This document shows positions 1 to 5,853 of a stretch of 9,046 nt of DNA, one piece after another; positions within the stretch are counted from its first letter, which is position 1; each line of letters starts with the position of its first letter. This DNA is from Nocardioidaceae bacterium (GTDB taxonomy: Bacteria > Actinomycetota > Actinomycetes > Propionibacteriales > Nocardioidaceae). The stretch spans positions 1 to 9,046 of the forward strand of contig JAICRS010000115.1 of the NCBI GenBank assembly GCA_025966335.1. The letters run 5' to 3'. Both the position numbers and the translations under genes were made by a program. The notes beneath the pieces were generated by a model. The model saw only the letters and a program-made list of their open reading frames with translations. It had not been told where the DNA came from and did no database searches.

Positions 1-133
1 CGGCGGTGAACCTGATCCGGGTCGTGGAGGTGAACGTCCGGTCATCGCCGGACAGATCGAGCGACACGTCGTACGACGTGATGGTGAGCAGGTCTGCGCG
101 GCGACGGGACTCGTCGAGGGAGAGGCTGGGCAT
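1..133 (-). CDS. pepN: Aminopeptidase N, N-terminal fragment (runs off left edge)
   Basis: On the minus strand, an ATG at 133 opens a frame that stays open to the window edge (44 codons). It begins MPSLSLDESRRRADLL and continues through TSYDVSLDLSG and TFTSTTRIRFTA. This is the characteristic start of actinobacterial aminopeptidase N (M1 family, zinc metallopeptidase that removes N-terminal residues from peptides): a short helix, then the first strands of the N-terminal beta domain. The catalytic HExxH region lies outside the window, so activity cannot be judged. The start is supported by AAGGTG 7 bases upstream of the ATG. The same bases contain TAAGGT, which could instead be a -10 box for a leaderless transcript. 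The gene is divergent from the membrane protein at 192, and the ATG lies in a CATG that also gives a plus-strand ATG at 132. Identification rests on recognition of the N-terminal pattern only. Confidence 0.82.
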   Translation of the reverse strand, partial: MPSLSLDESRRRADLLTITSYDVSLDLSGDDRTFTSTTRIRFTA

Positions 134-140
134 GGACGAC

Positions 141-146
141 ACCTTA
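141..146 (-). promoter_or_regulatory. Candidate -10 box (TAAGGT) or SD of pepN
   Basis: Read on the minus strand, TAAGGT matches TANNNT and ends 7 bases before the ATG at 133, the spacing expected of a leaderless actinobacterial promoter. The overlapping AAGGTG would also serve as a Shine-Dalgarno. The two readings cannot be separated from sequence. No convincing -35 was seen. Confidence 0.35.
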
Positions 147-191
147 AGCAATCGGGTGATTGACACGCGTGGCGCTGGGCACCGGAGCGTC

Positions 192-773
192 ATGAACTCC
201 ACCTGGTACCGCTTCGCCGCCTGGGTGATCCGGCTCGTGCTGGTCGCCGCGATGGTCCAGCAGATCGTGGTGGGCGATGTCGTCGGTGCGTTGGCGATGG
301 CGCTGTTCCTGGTCCTGTCTTTCGCCTACCTGCTGCGCGACGACCGGCTGCCCACGGCCTTCGACGCGCTGGTCGTGGTGGCGGCGGTGCTGAACGCCCT
401 CGGGTTCGTGTTCAACTTCTACAAGCGCATCGTCGCCTATGACAACGTCGCGCACGCGGTGACCATCTTCGCGATCACGCTGGCGTTCTTCTTCCTCGTC
501 TACCGCGACACCCTGACCGGGACGGGCCGGTTGCCGATGGCCACGGCCGTGTTCACCTTCGGCGTGACGGTGGGAGCGCTGTGGGAGATCGCGGAGTGGA
601 CCACCGGGCAGATCTTCGACATCAGGGTGATCTTCGGGCTGAAGGACGCGATCACCGACCTGATCACGAACAGCGTGGCGGCTCTGGTGGCGGCCGGCGT
701 CGCCCTCGTGATGGCCGGTCGCCGTTCCGGGGAGCAGGAGCGGTCGCAGGACGACCGGGTCACGCGCCGTTGA
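192..773 (+). CDS. YjdF/DUF2238-like integral membrane protein
   Basis: This encodes a 193-residue hydrophobic protein with about five to six membrane segments (roughly residues 8-26, 28-48, 56-76, 86-104, 116-134 and 158-176) and a charged C-terminal tail. Conserved polar residues match the YjdF/DUF2238 pattern: YDNVAH (D84, H88), WEIAEW (131-136), and DAITDLITN (152-160). The family is widespread and has no established function. Buried acidic and His residues hint at an ion- or ligand-binding site in the membrane, which is inference. I chose ATG 192 (GGAG at 184-187). The in-frame ATG at 132 has a better purine tract, but it overlaps the divergent pepN start and adds a non-hydrophobic leader. 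The 3' end overlaps the convergent oxidoreductase by 14 bases (760-773). Confidence 0.72.
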   Translation: MNSTWYRFAAWVIRLVLVAAMVQQIVVGDVVGALAMALFLVLSFAYLLRDDRLPTAFDALVVVAAVLNALGFVFNFYKRIVAYDNVAHAVTIFAITLAFFFLVYRDTLTGTGRLPMATAVFTFGVTVGALWEIAEWTTGQIFDIRVIFGLKDAITDLITNSVAALVAAGVALVMAGRRSGEQERSQDDRVTRR

Positions 774-1770
774 GCCGGACCAGCATCTTGCCGAGGTTGG
801 CGCCCCGGTGCAGGCCCAGGAACGCGTCGACCGCGTTCTCCAGCCCGTCGACGGACGTCTCGCGGTACTTCAGCCGCCCGCTGCCGATCCACCCGGTCGC
901 CCGGGTGAGGTACTCCCGGGCCAGGTCGTTGTGGTCGCTGACGATGAACCCGCGGATGGAGAGGCGCCTGGCGACGGCCAGCCACAGGTTGCGCGGTCCG
1001 GGAGCGGCTTTCTCGTTGTTGTACTGGGAGATCGCCCCGCACAGCGCCAACCGGCCGAAGTCGCGCATCTGCCCGATCGCCCCCTCGAGGTGGTCGCCGC
1101 CGACGTTGTCGAAGTAGACGTCGATCCCGTCCGGTGCATGCTCCGCGAGCTGCTCGCCGACCCGCCCGGCGTGGTAGTCGAACGCGGCATCGAAACCGAG
1201 CTCGTCGACCAGGTAGGCCACCTTCTCGGCGGTGCCGGCCGAACCGATCACCCGTGCCGCCCCGAGGTTCCTCGCGATCTGTCCCGCGGCGCTGCCCACG
1301 GCACCGGCGGCTCCGGAGACGAAGACCGTGTCACCCTCGCGCAGCTCCGCGATCCGGACCAGCCCCACGTACGCCGTGGTGCCGGGCATGCCGAGCACAC
1401 CGAGGTACGCCGACGCGGGGACCTGCGACGTGTCGATGCGGCGGACCCGCTTCGCGTCGACCACCGCGTGCTCGCGCCAGCCGAGCCCGTGCAGCACCGC
1501 ATCGCCGACCTTCAGCTTGTCGTCGCGGGAGGCCACGACCTCACCGACCGCGCCACCGTCGAGGGGAGCGTCGAGGGCGTAGGGCGGGACGTAGGAACGC
1601 ACATCGTTCATCCGGCCGCGCATGTAGGGATCGACCGACATCACCGTGTTGCGCACCGTCACCTGGCCGGGTTCGGGATCCGGCAGCTCGGCCTCGACGA
1701 GGCGGAAGTTGTCGGCGGTCGGCCAGCCGGTGGGTCGCGAGGCGAGGTGGATCTCTCGGGTGGTCGTCAT
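760..1770 (-). CDS. NADP-dependent oxidoreductase, zinc-independent MDR family (CurA/PTGR-like)
   Basis: This 336-residue protein has the full length of the leukotriene B4 12-hydroxydehydrogenase / prostaglandin reductase / curcumin reductase branch of medium-chain dehydrogenases. Those enzymes reduce the C=C bond of alpha,beta-unsaturated ketones and aldehydes with NADPH in the cytoplasm. Visible signatures in order are SVDPYMRGRM (45-54), LGMPGTTAYVGL (126-137), the Rossmann glycine motif in VSGAAGAVGS (151-160), the family hallmark DVYFDNVGGDHLE (217-229), and ANLGKMLVRL near the C-terminus (324-333). The structural and catalytic zinc cysteines of zinc-type alcohol dehydrogenases are absent, as expected. 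The start ATG at 1770 has GAGGA 7 bases upstream. The gene is divergent from the acetyltransferase at 1821 across 50 bases, so the two may share a regulatory region. The physiological substrate is unknown; a role in electrophile detoxification is plausible. Confidence 0.93.
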   Translation of the reverse strand: MTTTREIHLASRPTGWPTADNFRLVEAELPDPEPGQVTVRNTVMSVDPYMRGRMNDVRSYVPPYALDAPLDGGAVGEVVASRDDKLKVGDAVLHGLGWREHAVVDAKRVRRIDTSQVPASAYLGVLGMPGTTAYVGLVRIAELREGDTVFVSGAAGAVGSAAGQIARNLGAARVIGSAGTAEKVAYLVDELGFDAAFDYHAGRVGEQLAEHAPDGIDVYFDNVGGDHLEGAIGQMRDFGRLALCGAISQYNNEKAAPGPRNLWLAVARRLSIRGFIVSDHNDLAREYLTRATGWIGSGRLKYRETSVDGLENAVDAFLGLHRGANLGKMLVRLNGA

Positions 1771-1820
1771 CGGCCGATCCTCGCAGTCGGCCCGGGTGCC
1801 GGCCGTGGCAGGGTTGACCC

Positions 1821-2396
1821 ATGCAGCATGACTTGCGGCTGACCGGTCCGGTGGTGTCCCTCGAACCGTTGACCCTGGAGCACGCTCCCGGCTGGCTCGC
1901 GCTGGGTGACCCGGAGGCCTATGCGTTCCACACCTCAGCGCCGCCGCTGGACCCGGAGACGACGGCCGCGAACATCCGCCGGTTCCTTGACAGCCCGTTC
2001 GTCATGGCGCTGGCCGTGGTCGACTCCGAGACCGGTGAGCTGCGTGGGGTCACCTCGTTCTACGAGCACGATCCCGAGGTGCCTCGGGTGGAGATCGGCA
2101 ACACCTTCTACGGCCGTCGGTTCTGGGGCGGCGAGACGAACCCGCACGTGAAGCTGCAGATGCTCCGCCATGCCTTCGACGGGTGGGAGTGCGAACGGGT
2201 GGCGCTGCGGTGCGACGCGGGCAACCGACGTTCGGCCGACGCGATCACGCGGCTGGGGGCGGCGGCTGAAGGCCTCTGGCGGGCGCACCGCCGTCGCCAC
2301 GACGGCACGCTGGCCGACACCGCCTACTTCTCGATCGTCCGCGCCGAGTGGCCCGAGGTACGGCGCGGCCTGCTGGCGCGGGTGGAACCGGGCTAG
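1821..2396 (+). CDS. GNAT family N-acetyltransferase (RimJ/RimL-like)
   Basis: This 191-residue protein has the RimJ/RimL-type acetyltransferase layout and would transfer acetyl from acetyl-CoA to an amine or a protein N-terminus. The N-terminal strand LTGPVVSLEPLTLEHA (7-22) is typical. The central segment IGNTFYGRRFWGGETN (92-107), followed by KLQMLRHAFD (111-120), corresponds to the acetyl-CoA binding turn and helix. ALRCDAGNRRSADAITRLGA (128-147) is the conserved NxxS helix region. The C-terminal DGTLADTAYFSI (161-172) is a common ending of this subgroup. AGGG at 1810-1813 lies 7 bases before the ATG. It appears to be transcribed together with the lipoprotein that follows after 6 bases. 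The substrate cannot be predicted. Confidence 0.9.
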   Translation: MQHDLRLTGPVVSLEPLTLEHAPGWLALGDPEAYAFHTSAPPLDPETTAANIRRFLDSPFVMALAVVDSETGELRGVTSFYEHDPEVPRVEIGNTFYGRRFWGGETNPHVKLQMLRHAFDGWECERVALRCDAGNRRSADAITRLGAAAEGLWRAHRRRHDGTLADTAYFSIVRAEWPEVRRGLLARVEPG

Positions 2397-2399
2397 GAA
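2395..2399 (+). promoter_or_regulatory. Shine-Dalgarno of the lipoprotein, overlapping the upstream stop
   Basis: AGGAA shares its first two bases with the TAG stop codon (2394-2396) of the acetyltransferase. It lies 3 bases before GTG 2403. The next in-frame ATG (2418) has no purine-rich site, so this favours the GTG start and translational coupling. The spacing is shorter than ideal. Confidence 0.45.
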
Positions 2400-2402
2400 C
2401 CG

Positions 2403-3167
2403 GTGCGTCCCACCGGCATGCGCACCCTGCGAGCGACGCTGTGCGCCACGGTGCTCGGCGTGGTCATCACCGCCTGTGGGTCGGATGGTTCCGGCCGGTC
2501 CGGCGACTCGCCTGTCACGGGAGCGGGTACGCCGCGGCCCGCTGACTGCCAGGGGGAGGAACGGGCCCCGGATGCTGTGCGCACGACCTGGCAGGCCGAT
2601 GTCGACGGTGACGGAGCGCCGGACCAGGTGACCTACCGGCCCGCCGAAGCGGATGCCTGCGCAGCCTCGCTGTCCACCACCGTCGATGGCGAGGCGTTCG
2701 TGATGTCGCTCGCCGGGGTCGACCTCGATCCCGACTCGGTCCGGGTCCTGCGGCTGCACGGCACGGACCGGGAGCTCCTGGTCGGCCGCGGCGGCTTCCA
2801 TCCTCGCGGTGGCTTCGTGCTGCACGTGCTCGGCTTCGACGGCGATGCCCTCGGAGAGGTCGTCGTCGACGGCGCACCGGTGGTCGGGTTCGTGGCAACC
2901 GACGGGGGAGCGGCGCCGGCGACCGCCACCTGCACCGATACCGGTGGGCTGGCGACGTGGACCGCCACGGTCGCGAAGCCGCCCGGTGTGCTGCTGGCCT
3001 GGGACGTGCGGCGTACGACGTACCGCCTGCGTGGCAATGTCGCGGAGCGGACCGGAACGCATCTGGTCCTGAAGGATGCGGCGGAGCCGATCCTGCGCGA
3101 ACGGAGGCCGGAACTGTTCGACCCGAACGGATGGTTCACCAACTGCGCCGCCACCCCCACCCCCTAG
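2403..3167 (+). CDS. Secreted lipoprotein with a DxDGDG calcium-like motif
   Basis: This 254-residue protein has a lipoprotein signal peptide: positive residues (R2, R7, R10), a hydrophobic stretch from about 11 to 22, and a lipobox VITAC with Cys25 as the predicted lipidated residue. A Ser/Gly/Pro-rich linker follows. The mature part contains DVDGDGAPD (66-74), the pattern of FG-GAP/VCBS-type or EF-hand-like calcium loops, here present once. Four further cysteines (49, 86, 177, 248) could form two disulfides outside the membrane. No enzyme motif was recognised. It follows the acetyltransferase by 6 bases, probably as an operon, although no functional link is evident. It could start at ATG 2418 (249 residues), which would still leave a workable signal peptide. 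Function unknown. Confidence 0.8.
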   Translation: MRPTGMRTLRATLCATVLGVVITACGSDGSGRSGDSPVTGAGTPRPADCQGEERAPDAVRTTWQADVDGDGAPDQVTYRPAEADACAASLSTTVDGEAFVMSLAGVDLDPDSVRVLRLHGTDRELLVGRGGFHPRGGFVLHVLGFDGDALGEVVVDGAPVVGFVATDGGAAPATATCTDTGGLATWTATVAKPPGVLLAWDVRRTTYRLRGNVAERTGTHLVLKDAAEPILRERRPELFDPNGWFTNCAATPTP

Positions 3168-3183
3168 CCCCATCCTGTTGAGA

Positions 3184-3222
3184 CGCGGAGTTTTCGCCGT
3201 TCAGGCGTGGAGAACTCGCGCG
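3184..3222. terminator. Possible bidirectional hairpin between convergent genes
   Basis: CGCG then GAGTTTTC (3184-3195) can pair with GAGAACTC then CGCG (3210-3222). There is one T-G pair, a one-base bulge, a three-base internal bulge and an inner GCC/GGC pair around the loop GTTCA. There is no T-tract, which is common for actinobacterial terminators. It lies 17 bases after the lipoprotein stop and about 120 bases beyond the stop of the convergent regulator. Confidence 0.35.
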
Positions 3223-3254
3223 CGAGCTCCGCGCGACCCGCGGGGGACACACCG

Positions 3255-3328
3255 GCACACGTGTGCTGCTGTGACACGTCCCCGACAGATTTCCGTGCAG
3301 CTCCAGCACACATGTTCGATTGTGACAT
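3255..3328. repeat. Imperfect 23-bp direct repeat with palindromic cores
   Basis: Two related units begin at 3255 and 3306, 51 bases apart. They share GCACAC, then (A/G)TGT, and end in TGTGACA; about 17 of 23 positions match. The first contains the perfect 12-base palindrome GCACACGTGTGC (3255-3266). It sits inside a wider inverted repeat GGGGAC (3243-3248) / GTCCCC (3278-3283). The second unit, read on the minus strand, contains TCGAACATGTGT, which resembles half of an actinobacterial LexA box. The function is unknown; it could be a structured 3' region, a dispersed intergenic repeat or protein binding sites. Confidence 0.45.
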
Positions 3329-3344
3329 TCGGCGCTCCGGCCGG

Positions 3345-3938
3345 TCAGTCCGAACCAGGCCCGGCGTCGCCGGAGCCGTGCAGGTGTGCACGCTCCCCGT
3401 CGTGGTCGAAGATCGTGAGGATCTCCACGGGCCCGTCATGAGCGCCGATCGCGTGCGGAACCATGGTCGAGAACTCGGCCGCGTCGCCCGCCCGGACCAG
3501 GATCGTCCGCTCGCCCAGCTGAAGGCTGACCGTGCCCGACAGAACGGTGAACCACTCCCGCCCGGGGTGCACCTTCGCCTGGTCCGGTCCGGTGGGCCGC
3601 TCGGCGGTGATCCGCATCTTCGCCACGGTCACGCCGTGGAGGGTGCGATCACTCGACAGGAGCCAGCTGGTCACCCCGCGCGTGTGGTCGGCCTGCGGAC
3701 GGATCACCACGTCCTCGTCCTCGGCGGACTCGACGAGCTGGTCGAGGGTGGTGCCGAGAGCCCGAGCGATCGGGACGAGCTGGTCGAGCGCGATCCGGCG
3801 GTGGCCGGTCTCGATCCGGCTCAGGGTCGAGGGACTCAGGTAGCAGCGAGCGGCCAGGGCATCCAGTGACCAGCCACGAGCCAGTCGCAGGCCGCGGATG
3901 CGTTGCCGGATGATGGAGTCGAGGACTTCTTGCGTCAT
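3345..3938 (-). CDS. XRE-family regulator with C-terminal cupin domain
   Basis: This is a 197-residue cytoplasmic transcription regulator. Residues 11-66 form an XRE/Cro-type helix-turn-helix, with the recognition segment around LSPSTLSRIETGHRRI (34-49). Residues about 105-178 form a cupin_2 ligand-sensing barrel: VHPGREWFTVLSG (123-135, with H124, E128, G135) and GDAAEFSTMVPHAI (151-164, with H162). Only part of the metal-binding His/Glu set is present, so metal binding is uncertain. I chose ATG 3938 because it begins exactly where the HTH family begins; upstream in-frame codons are antisense to the methyltransferase. It has no Shine-Dalgarno, but TACACT lies 7 bases upstream, suggesting a leaderless mRNA. 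A palindrome covers the start codon, pointing to autoregulation. Its divergent neighbours at 3986 and 4900 are the likely targets. The ligand may be their substrate, which is inference. Confidence 0.92.
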   Translation of the reverse strand: MTQEVLDSIIRQRIRGLRLARGWSLDALAARCYLSPSTLSRIETGHRRIALDQLVPIARALGTTLDQLVESAEDEDVVIRPQADHTRGVTSWLLSSDRTLHGVTVAKMRITAERPTGPDQAKVHPGREWFTVLSGTVSLQLGERTILVRAGDAAEFSTMVPHAIGAHDGPVEILTIFDHDGERAHLHGSGDAGPGSD

Positions 3939-3946
3939 ACGCAAGA
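3928..3946. promoter_or_regulatory. Palindromic operator candidate over the regulator start codon
   Basis: TCTTGCGT (3928-3935), CAT, ACGCAAGA (3939-3946) is a perfect inverted repeat with 8-base arms and a 3-base spacer. It covers the regulator's own start codon (CAT on the plus strand) and touches the last base of its candidate -10 box. A dimeric XRE protein bound here would block its own transcription start. It could also influence the divergent methyltransferase promoter 28 bases away. The symmetry is directly visible; the binding protein is inferred. Confidence 0.65.
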
Positions 3947-3951
3947 GTGTA
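3946..3951 (-). promoter_or_regulatory. -10 box candidate of the XRE-cupin gene
   Basis: On the minus strand this reads TACACT, a good TANNNT match, ending 7 bases before ATG 3938. With no Shine-Dalgarno present, a leaderless transcript is likely. No clear -35 hexamer was found 16-18 bases upstream. Confidence 0.5.
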
Positions 3952-3973
3952 TGCCACACGCGCGAAGTCGGCG

Positions 3974-3979
3974 TACCGT
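3974..3979 (+). promoter_or_regulatory. -10 box candidate of the methyltransferase operon
   Basis: TACCGT fits TANNNT and ends 6 bases before ATG 3986, so transcription would start at or next to the A of the start codon. Only a weak AGAG precedes the ATG, which fits leaderless translation. A -35 element is not evident. Confidence 0.45.
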
Positions 3980-3985
3980 AGAGAC

Positions 3986-4852
3986 ATGACACAGCACCAA
4001 CATGGGCATCGCACCCAGTCCCAACACGAGCAGGGCGTCGCGCAGGCCCACGACCACGAAGCCGATCTGGCGGACATGCTCGATCTCGACGCAGAGATGC
4101 TCGGTTCGTACCTGGACGAGATGACCGCCTGGGCGGAGAGACACGCTCGCGAGGTCCCGCGCAGGGTCGTCGACCTGGGTGCCGGGACGGGGACCGGCAC
4201 CCTGGCGCTCTCACGGCGCTTCCCGCAAGCCGAGATCGTCGCGATCGACAGCTCGGCGTCGATGCTGGAGCGCATCGGGGCGTCGGCACGCCGGCACGGG
4301 CTGACCGAGCGGCTGCGCGTCGTGCAGGCGGACCTGGACGGCGTCTGGCCCGAGATCGGCGCAGTGGATCTGGCGTGGGCCGCGTTGTCCCTGCACCATG
4401 TGGCGGACCCGGACCGGATGCTCAGCGACCTCTTCGCGGCAACGAACCCCGGCGGGCTGCTGGTCGTCATCGAGATGGACAGCCTCCCGCGTTTCCTGCC
4501 CGACGACGTGGGGCACGGCCGGTCCGGTCTGGAAACCCGGCTCCACGACGCCATGGCTCAGGACGACTGGAACGCGCACCCTGACTGGCGGGCGTCCCTC
4601 GAACGGGCCGGCTTCGCGATGGCCGCTCAGCAGACCTTTGACATCGCGGTGAGCCCGGCACCACCGAGCATCGAACGCTACGCGCGAATGTTTCTCGGCA
4701 GGGTTCGTTCCGCGCTCGAGGACCGGCTCACGGGCGACGACCTCGACACCCTGGACCACCTCCTCGCCGATGAGAGCGCCCACGCCCTCCTGCGCCAGCG
4801 CGACCTGACACTCCGGAGCAGCCGGACCGCGTGGGCGGCCCGACGCCCCTGA
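3986..4852 (+). CDS. Class I SAM-dependent methyltransferase with His-rich N-terminus
   Basis: This 288-residue protein is a cytoplasmic S-adenosylmethionine methyltransferase. The Rossmann-like core shows motif I VVDLGAGTGTGT (61-72), the acidic ribose-binding residue in VAIDSS (85-90, D88), the motif around QADLDG (114-119), and LSLHHVADPDRML (134-146). It then continues with NPGGLLVVIEMD (154-165). The last 100 residues form a substrate-side region with no family motif I recognise. Before the core, residues 1-24 hold six histidines (4, 6, 8, 14, 22, 24), a possible metal-binding or flexible tail. I prefer ATG 3986 over the in-frame GTG 3947, because the latter overlaps the palindrome and the regulator's promoter. 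It is followed after 47 bases by the FAD oxidoreductase on the same strand, so a two-gene operon is likely. The substrate is unknown; a small thiol is one possibility. Confidence 0.88.
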   Translation: MTQHQHGHRTQSQHEQGVAQAHDHEADLADMLDLDAEMLGSYLDEMTAWAERHAREVPRRVVDLGAGTGTGTLALSRRFPQAEIVAIDSSASMLERIGASARRHGLTERLRVVQADLDGVWPEIGAVDLAWAALSLHHVADPDRMLSDLFAATNPGGLLVVIEMDSLPRFLPDDVGHGRSGLETRLHDAMAQDDWNAHPDWRASLERAGFAMAAQQTFDIAVSPAPPSIERYARMFLGRVRSALEDRLTGDDLDTLDHLLADESAHALLRQRDLTLRSSRTAWAARRP

Positions 4853-4899
4853 CCCGTGCAAGCTGGCACGGCCACACCATTCAAGGAAAGAGGCTTCAG

Positions 4900-5853
4900 A
4901 TGACCAACGGACTGACCCATGATGTCGCGATCATCGGCGGAGGCGCGGCCGGTCTGAGCGCCGCCGTCGCACTGGCACGCTCCCTGCGCTCGGTGGTGGT
5001 CGTCGACGCCGGCGAACCGCGGAACGCTCCTGCGGCCGACGCACACAACGTTCTGGCGAGAGAGGGAACCCCGCCGCTCCAGCTGCTCGCGGACGGCCGC
5101 CGGGAGGCAGAGGACTATGGCGCGGACATCCGCCACGACTCCGCACTCGCCGTGCGTCGTCATGGCGACGCCTTCGAGGTGGATCTCGCAGGGGGCACGA
5201 CGATCCGCGCCCGCCGGCTCCTGCTGGCGACCGGGCTGGTCGACGAGCTCCCGGAGATCCCCGGCGTGCGCGACTTCTGGGGCAAGACCGTGCTGCACTG
5301 CGCCTACTGCCACGGGTGGGAGGTGCGCGGACAGCGGATCGGCGTGCTCGGCACCAGCCCGCTCAGCGTCCACCAAGCGCTGTTGTTCCGTCAGCTCAGC
5401 GACGACGTCACGCTCTTCGTGCACACGATGCCGGACCCCGGCGAGGAAGAGTGGGAACAGCTGGCCGCCCTGGACGTCCGGGTCGTGCGCGGCGTTGTCC
5501 GACGTCTCCGCGGCGAGGACGGTGCTCTTCGGGCCGTCGTTCTCGAGGACGGTCAGGAGCTCCTGGTCGACGCGGTGACGGTGGCGCCCCGGTTCGTCGC
5601 GCGGGCGGACCTGTACGAACAGCTCGGGGGAACGCTCACCGACCACCCGCACGGGGCCTTCATCACGACAGAGCCGATGGGCCGCACGGAGATCGCCGGG
5701 GTGTGGGCAGCGGGCAACGTGAGCGACCTCTCAGCGATGGTCGCCGTCGCGGCCGGCGCCGGAGTCATGGCTGCCGCCGCGATCAACGCTGACCTGGTGG
5801 CCGAGGATGCTGCTGCCGCCGTTCGGGCGCGGCAGGCTTCCCCCGTGCGCTAG
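4900..5853 (+). CDS. FAD-dependent CxxC oxidoreductase, thioredoxin-reductase/GliT-like
   Basis: This 317-residue flavoprotein of the low-molecular-weight thioredoxin reductase fold has an FAD dinucleotide motif IIGGGAAGLS (11-20) and LLATGLVDELPEIPG (108-122). Its redox-active CAYC (Cys134, Cys137) sits in HCAYCHGWE, a context shared with disulfide oxidoreductases such as GliT and HlmI rather than with true thioredoxin reductases (CATC/CAVC). The second nucleotide fold is degenerate: GVLGTSPLS (148-156) in place of GxGxxA, with no HRRxxxR NADPH-phosphate motif. The C-terminal FAD motif is GVWAAGNVSD, with Asn where the family usually has Asp. An O2-using thiol oxidase is therefore as plausible as a reductase. 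AAGGAAAGAGG (4883-4893) lies 6 bases before ATG 4900. The stop TAG overlaps the convergent flavin reductase stop by the four bases CTAG. Confidence 0.9.
   Translation: MTNGLTHDVAIIGGGAAGLSAAVALARSLRSVVVVDAGEPRNAPAADAHNVLAREGTPPLQLLADGRREAEDYGADIRHDSALAVRRHGDAFEVDLAGGTTIRARRLLLATGLVDELPEIPGVRDFWGKTVLHCAYCHGWEVRGQRIGVLGTSPLSVHQALLFRQLSDDVTLFVHTMPDPGEEEWEQLAALDVRVVRGVVRRLRGEDGALRAVVLEDGQELLVDAVTVAPRFVARADLYEQLGGTLTDHPHGAFITTEPMGRTEIAGVWAAGNVSDLSAMVAVAAGAGVMAAAAINADLVAEDAAAAVRARQASPVR

Noticed and set aside
160..188. Perfect TTGACA (160-165) as a -35 for the membrane protein
   Set aside because: No TANNNT-like -10 lies 16-19 bases downstream, so a promoter cannot be supported from sequence.
6..191. 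Plus-strand extension of the membrane protein to an upstream start (GTG at 6 or ATG at 132)
   Set aside because: The region is the minus-strand start of aminopeptidase N. The extra residues are charged and unlike the family, and ATG 132 overlaps the pepN start codon.
1935..3173. Long minus-strand reading frame (412 codons) antisense to the acetyltransferase and lipoprotein
   Set aside because: The Arg/Pro/Gly/His-rich translation has no domain, which is a GC-bias shadow; the plus-strand genes are recognisable.
3306..3328. LexA/SOS box
   Set aside because: Only one half (TCGAAC) matches well. The other half-site is poor and the position is between convergent gene ends, not at a promoter.
3947..3985. 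GTG 3947 as start of the methyltransferase
   Set aside because: It lies inside the regulator's promoter, next to the palindrome, has no ribosome site, and adds 13 residues unlike the family. ATG 3986 is better.
4831..4899. Upstream in-frame start of the CxxC flavoenzyme at 4831
   Set aside because: It would overlap the methyltransferase end. ATG 4900 has an excellent ribosome site and begins just before the FAD motif.
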